Position numbers and translations under genes: made by a program. Positions 63,260 to 64,000 of a stretch of DNA of 64,000 bases are shown here, piece after piece. This DNA is from Thalassolituus oleivorans MIL-1 (GTDB lineage Bacteria; Pseudomonadota; Gammaproteobacteria; Pseudomonadales; Oceanobacteraceae): contig NC_020888.1 of the NCBI RefSeq assembly GCF_000355675.1, positions 1,754,883 to 1,818,882 on the forward strand, written 5' to 3'. Numbering within the stretch: position 1 is the stretch's first letter; each line of letters starts with the position of its first letter. The notes beneath the pieces are model-generated. The model did not search any database. It was not told the origin of the DNA and saw only the letters and a list, made by a program, of their open reading frames with translations.

Positions 63260-64000
63260 TTAATTAATCCCCATTAACGACACCGCAAGCCCAACAAGCG
63301 CCGACATGCCAATCACCTTCATCACATTCATTTTGTAACGAAATAATGCGATACCCGCTGCAACAGCAATTACCGCTGATATCCATTCAAACCGCCCATC
63401 AAAGCCTTCTGGCCACAAAATGTGGTAACAGAAAAACAGGGCGAGATTCAAGATCACACCTACCACCGCCGCCGTGATGGCCGTGAGTGGCGCAGTGAAT
63501 TTCAAATCATTGTGCGTCGTTTCAATAAAGGGGGCACCCGCAAAAATAAAAATAAACGAGGGCAAGAAGGTAAACCAGGTGACAATGGTGGCGGCTACTG
63601 CGCCCGCGAGAAATACCATGTCGGTGCCAAATACGGCTTGTACATATCCCCCAATAAAACCGACAAAGGCCACCACCATAATCAGCGGCCCTGGTGTGGT
63701 TTCACCGAGCGCGAGGCCATCGATCATTTGCGTGGGCGTGAGCCAACCATAGTGGCCGACCGCACCCTGATAAACATAGGGCAATACCGCATAGGCACCA
63801 CCGAAAGTGAGTAGTGCCGCTTTGGTAAAGAACCAGGCCATTTGTGTCAGTGTGTGATCCCAACCGAAATAACTCCAAAGTGCAAACAGCGGAACAGCCC
63901 AGAGTAATGCACCGGAGATCAAGATCATGCTGAAACGCGACCAGCGGAACATGGCGTGCGCGGGCGTGGGTGTGTGATCATCGAATAACGCGGTGCCGAA
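63260..64000 (-). CDS. chrA: Chromate transporter ChrA (gene continues past the window end)
   Basis: The frame runs to the last base, so only the C-terminal part, about 246 residues, is seen. It is mainly membrane helices, with FTKAALLTFGGAYAVLPYVY and IDGLALGETTPGPLIMVVAFVGFIGGY, the signature of the CHR domain (TFGGA and ETTPGP). ChrA exports chromate at the cost of the membrane potential. It lies 53 bases upstream of the superoxide dismutase gene in a probable chrA-chrC operon on the transposon. Confidence 0.92.
   Translation of the reverse strand, partial: FGTALFDDHTPTPAHAMFRWSRFSMILISGALLWAVPLFALWSYFGWDHTLTQMAWFFTKAALLTFGGAYAVLPYVYQGAVGHYGWLTPTQMIDGLALGETTPGPLIMVVAFVGFIGGYVQAVFGTDMVFLAGAVAATIVTWFTFLPSFIFIFAGAPFIETTHNDLKFTAPLTAITAAVVGVILNLALFFCYHILWPEGFDGRFEWISAVIAVAAGIALFRYKMNVMKVIGMSALVGLAVSLMGIN

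Noticed and set aside
1-64000. CRISPR arrays, rRNA and tRNA genes
   Set aside because: No evenly spaced identical repeats and no cloverleaf or rRNA core sequences were noticed; short or diverged tRNAs could still be missed by eye.

Overview
The window is a chromosomal segment of a marine-type gammaproteobacterium, probably of the Pseudomonadales/Oceanospirillales sphere. This is inferred from gene order: the yceD-rpmF-plsX-fabD-fabG-acpP-pabC-mltG-tmk-holB-pilZ string, an rne/rluC divergent pair, the acnD/prpF version of the methylcitrate cycle, and a six-gene TonB2/TtpC-type energy-transduction cluster. Species cannot be fixed from sequence reading alone. No rRNA, tRNA or CRISPR array was seen.

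Layout. 1-1.6 kb: the 3' end of rraA and a convergent FAD-dependent oxidoreductase. 1.8-10.4 kb: a propionate-catabolism locus, with a GntR/FadR-type regulator, prpB, prpC and acnD, then a terminator, a membrane GGDEF protein, and prpF. 10.6-15.2 kb: rne (minus strand) with a long structured leader, divergent from rluC. 15.2-24.9 kb: a compact house-keeping run (HAD phosphatase, sppA, yceD, rpmF, plsX, fabD, fabG, acpP, pabC, mltG, tmk, holB, pilZ) in which fabH and fabF are absent from their usual places. 24.9-31.2 kb: a minus-strand operon that joins a DUF1592-type two-heme secreted protein, a Tat-exported DUF1552 protein, a secreted ankyrin-repeat protein, a cytochrome c' and a cytochrome b561. 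I regard it as the best candidate for an uncharacterised periplasmic redox system.

31.6-45.3 kb: a DUF2167 membrane protein, a class-V aminotransferase, an M16C metalloprotease, the TonB cluster (DUF3450, TtpC-like, exbB, exbD, tonB, TPR protein), a lipoprotein with thrombospondin type-3 and GLUG repeats, and xthA. 45.6-47.7 kb: an unrecognised two-gene module whose first gene seems frameshifted at its very start. 48-51.3 kb: a glutaredoxin-like protein, a DUF3297 protein, thiI and a phaB-like reductase.

51.3-64 kb is accessory. It holds a tyrosine recombinase next to a foldable intergenic repeat, and a divergent nickel/cobalt pair (RcnR/DmeR-like repressor and DmeF-like CDF exporter) with a visible G-tract operator. 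Next comes a scar where the 3' ends of an SDR gene and an N-ATPase gamma gene are fused head to head. Then follow a CzcA-type RND pump with a 5'-truncated adaptor gene, and a Tn3-family transposase beside a superoxide dismutase and a chromate transporter (chrC and chrA relatives). The transposase sits where the front of the adaptor gene should be, so the transposon probably landed in the older efflux operon. Several alternative start codons were chosen by Shine-Dalgarno spacing and are explained per gene.
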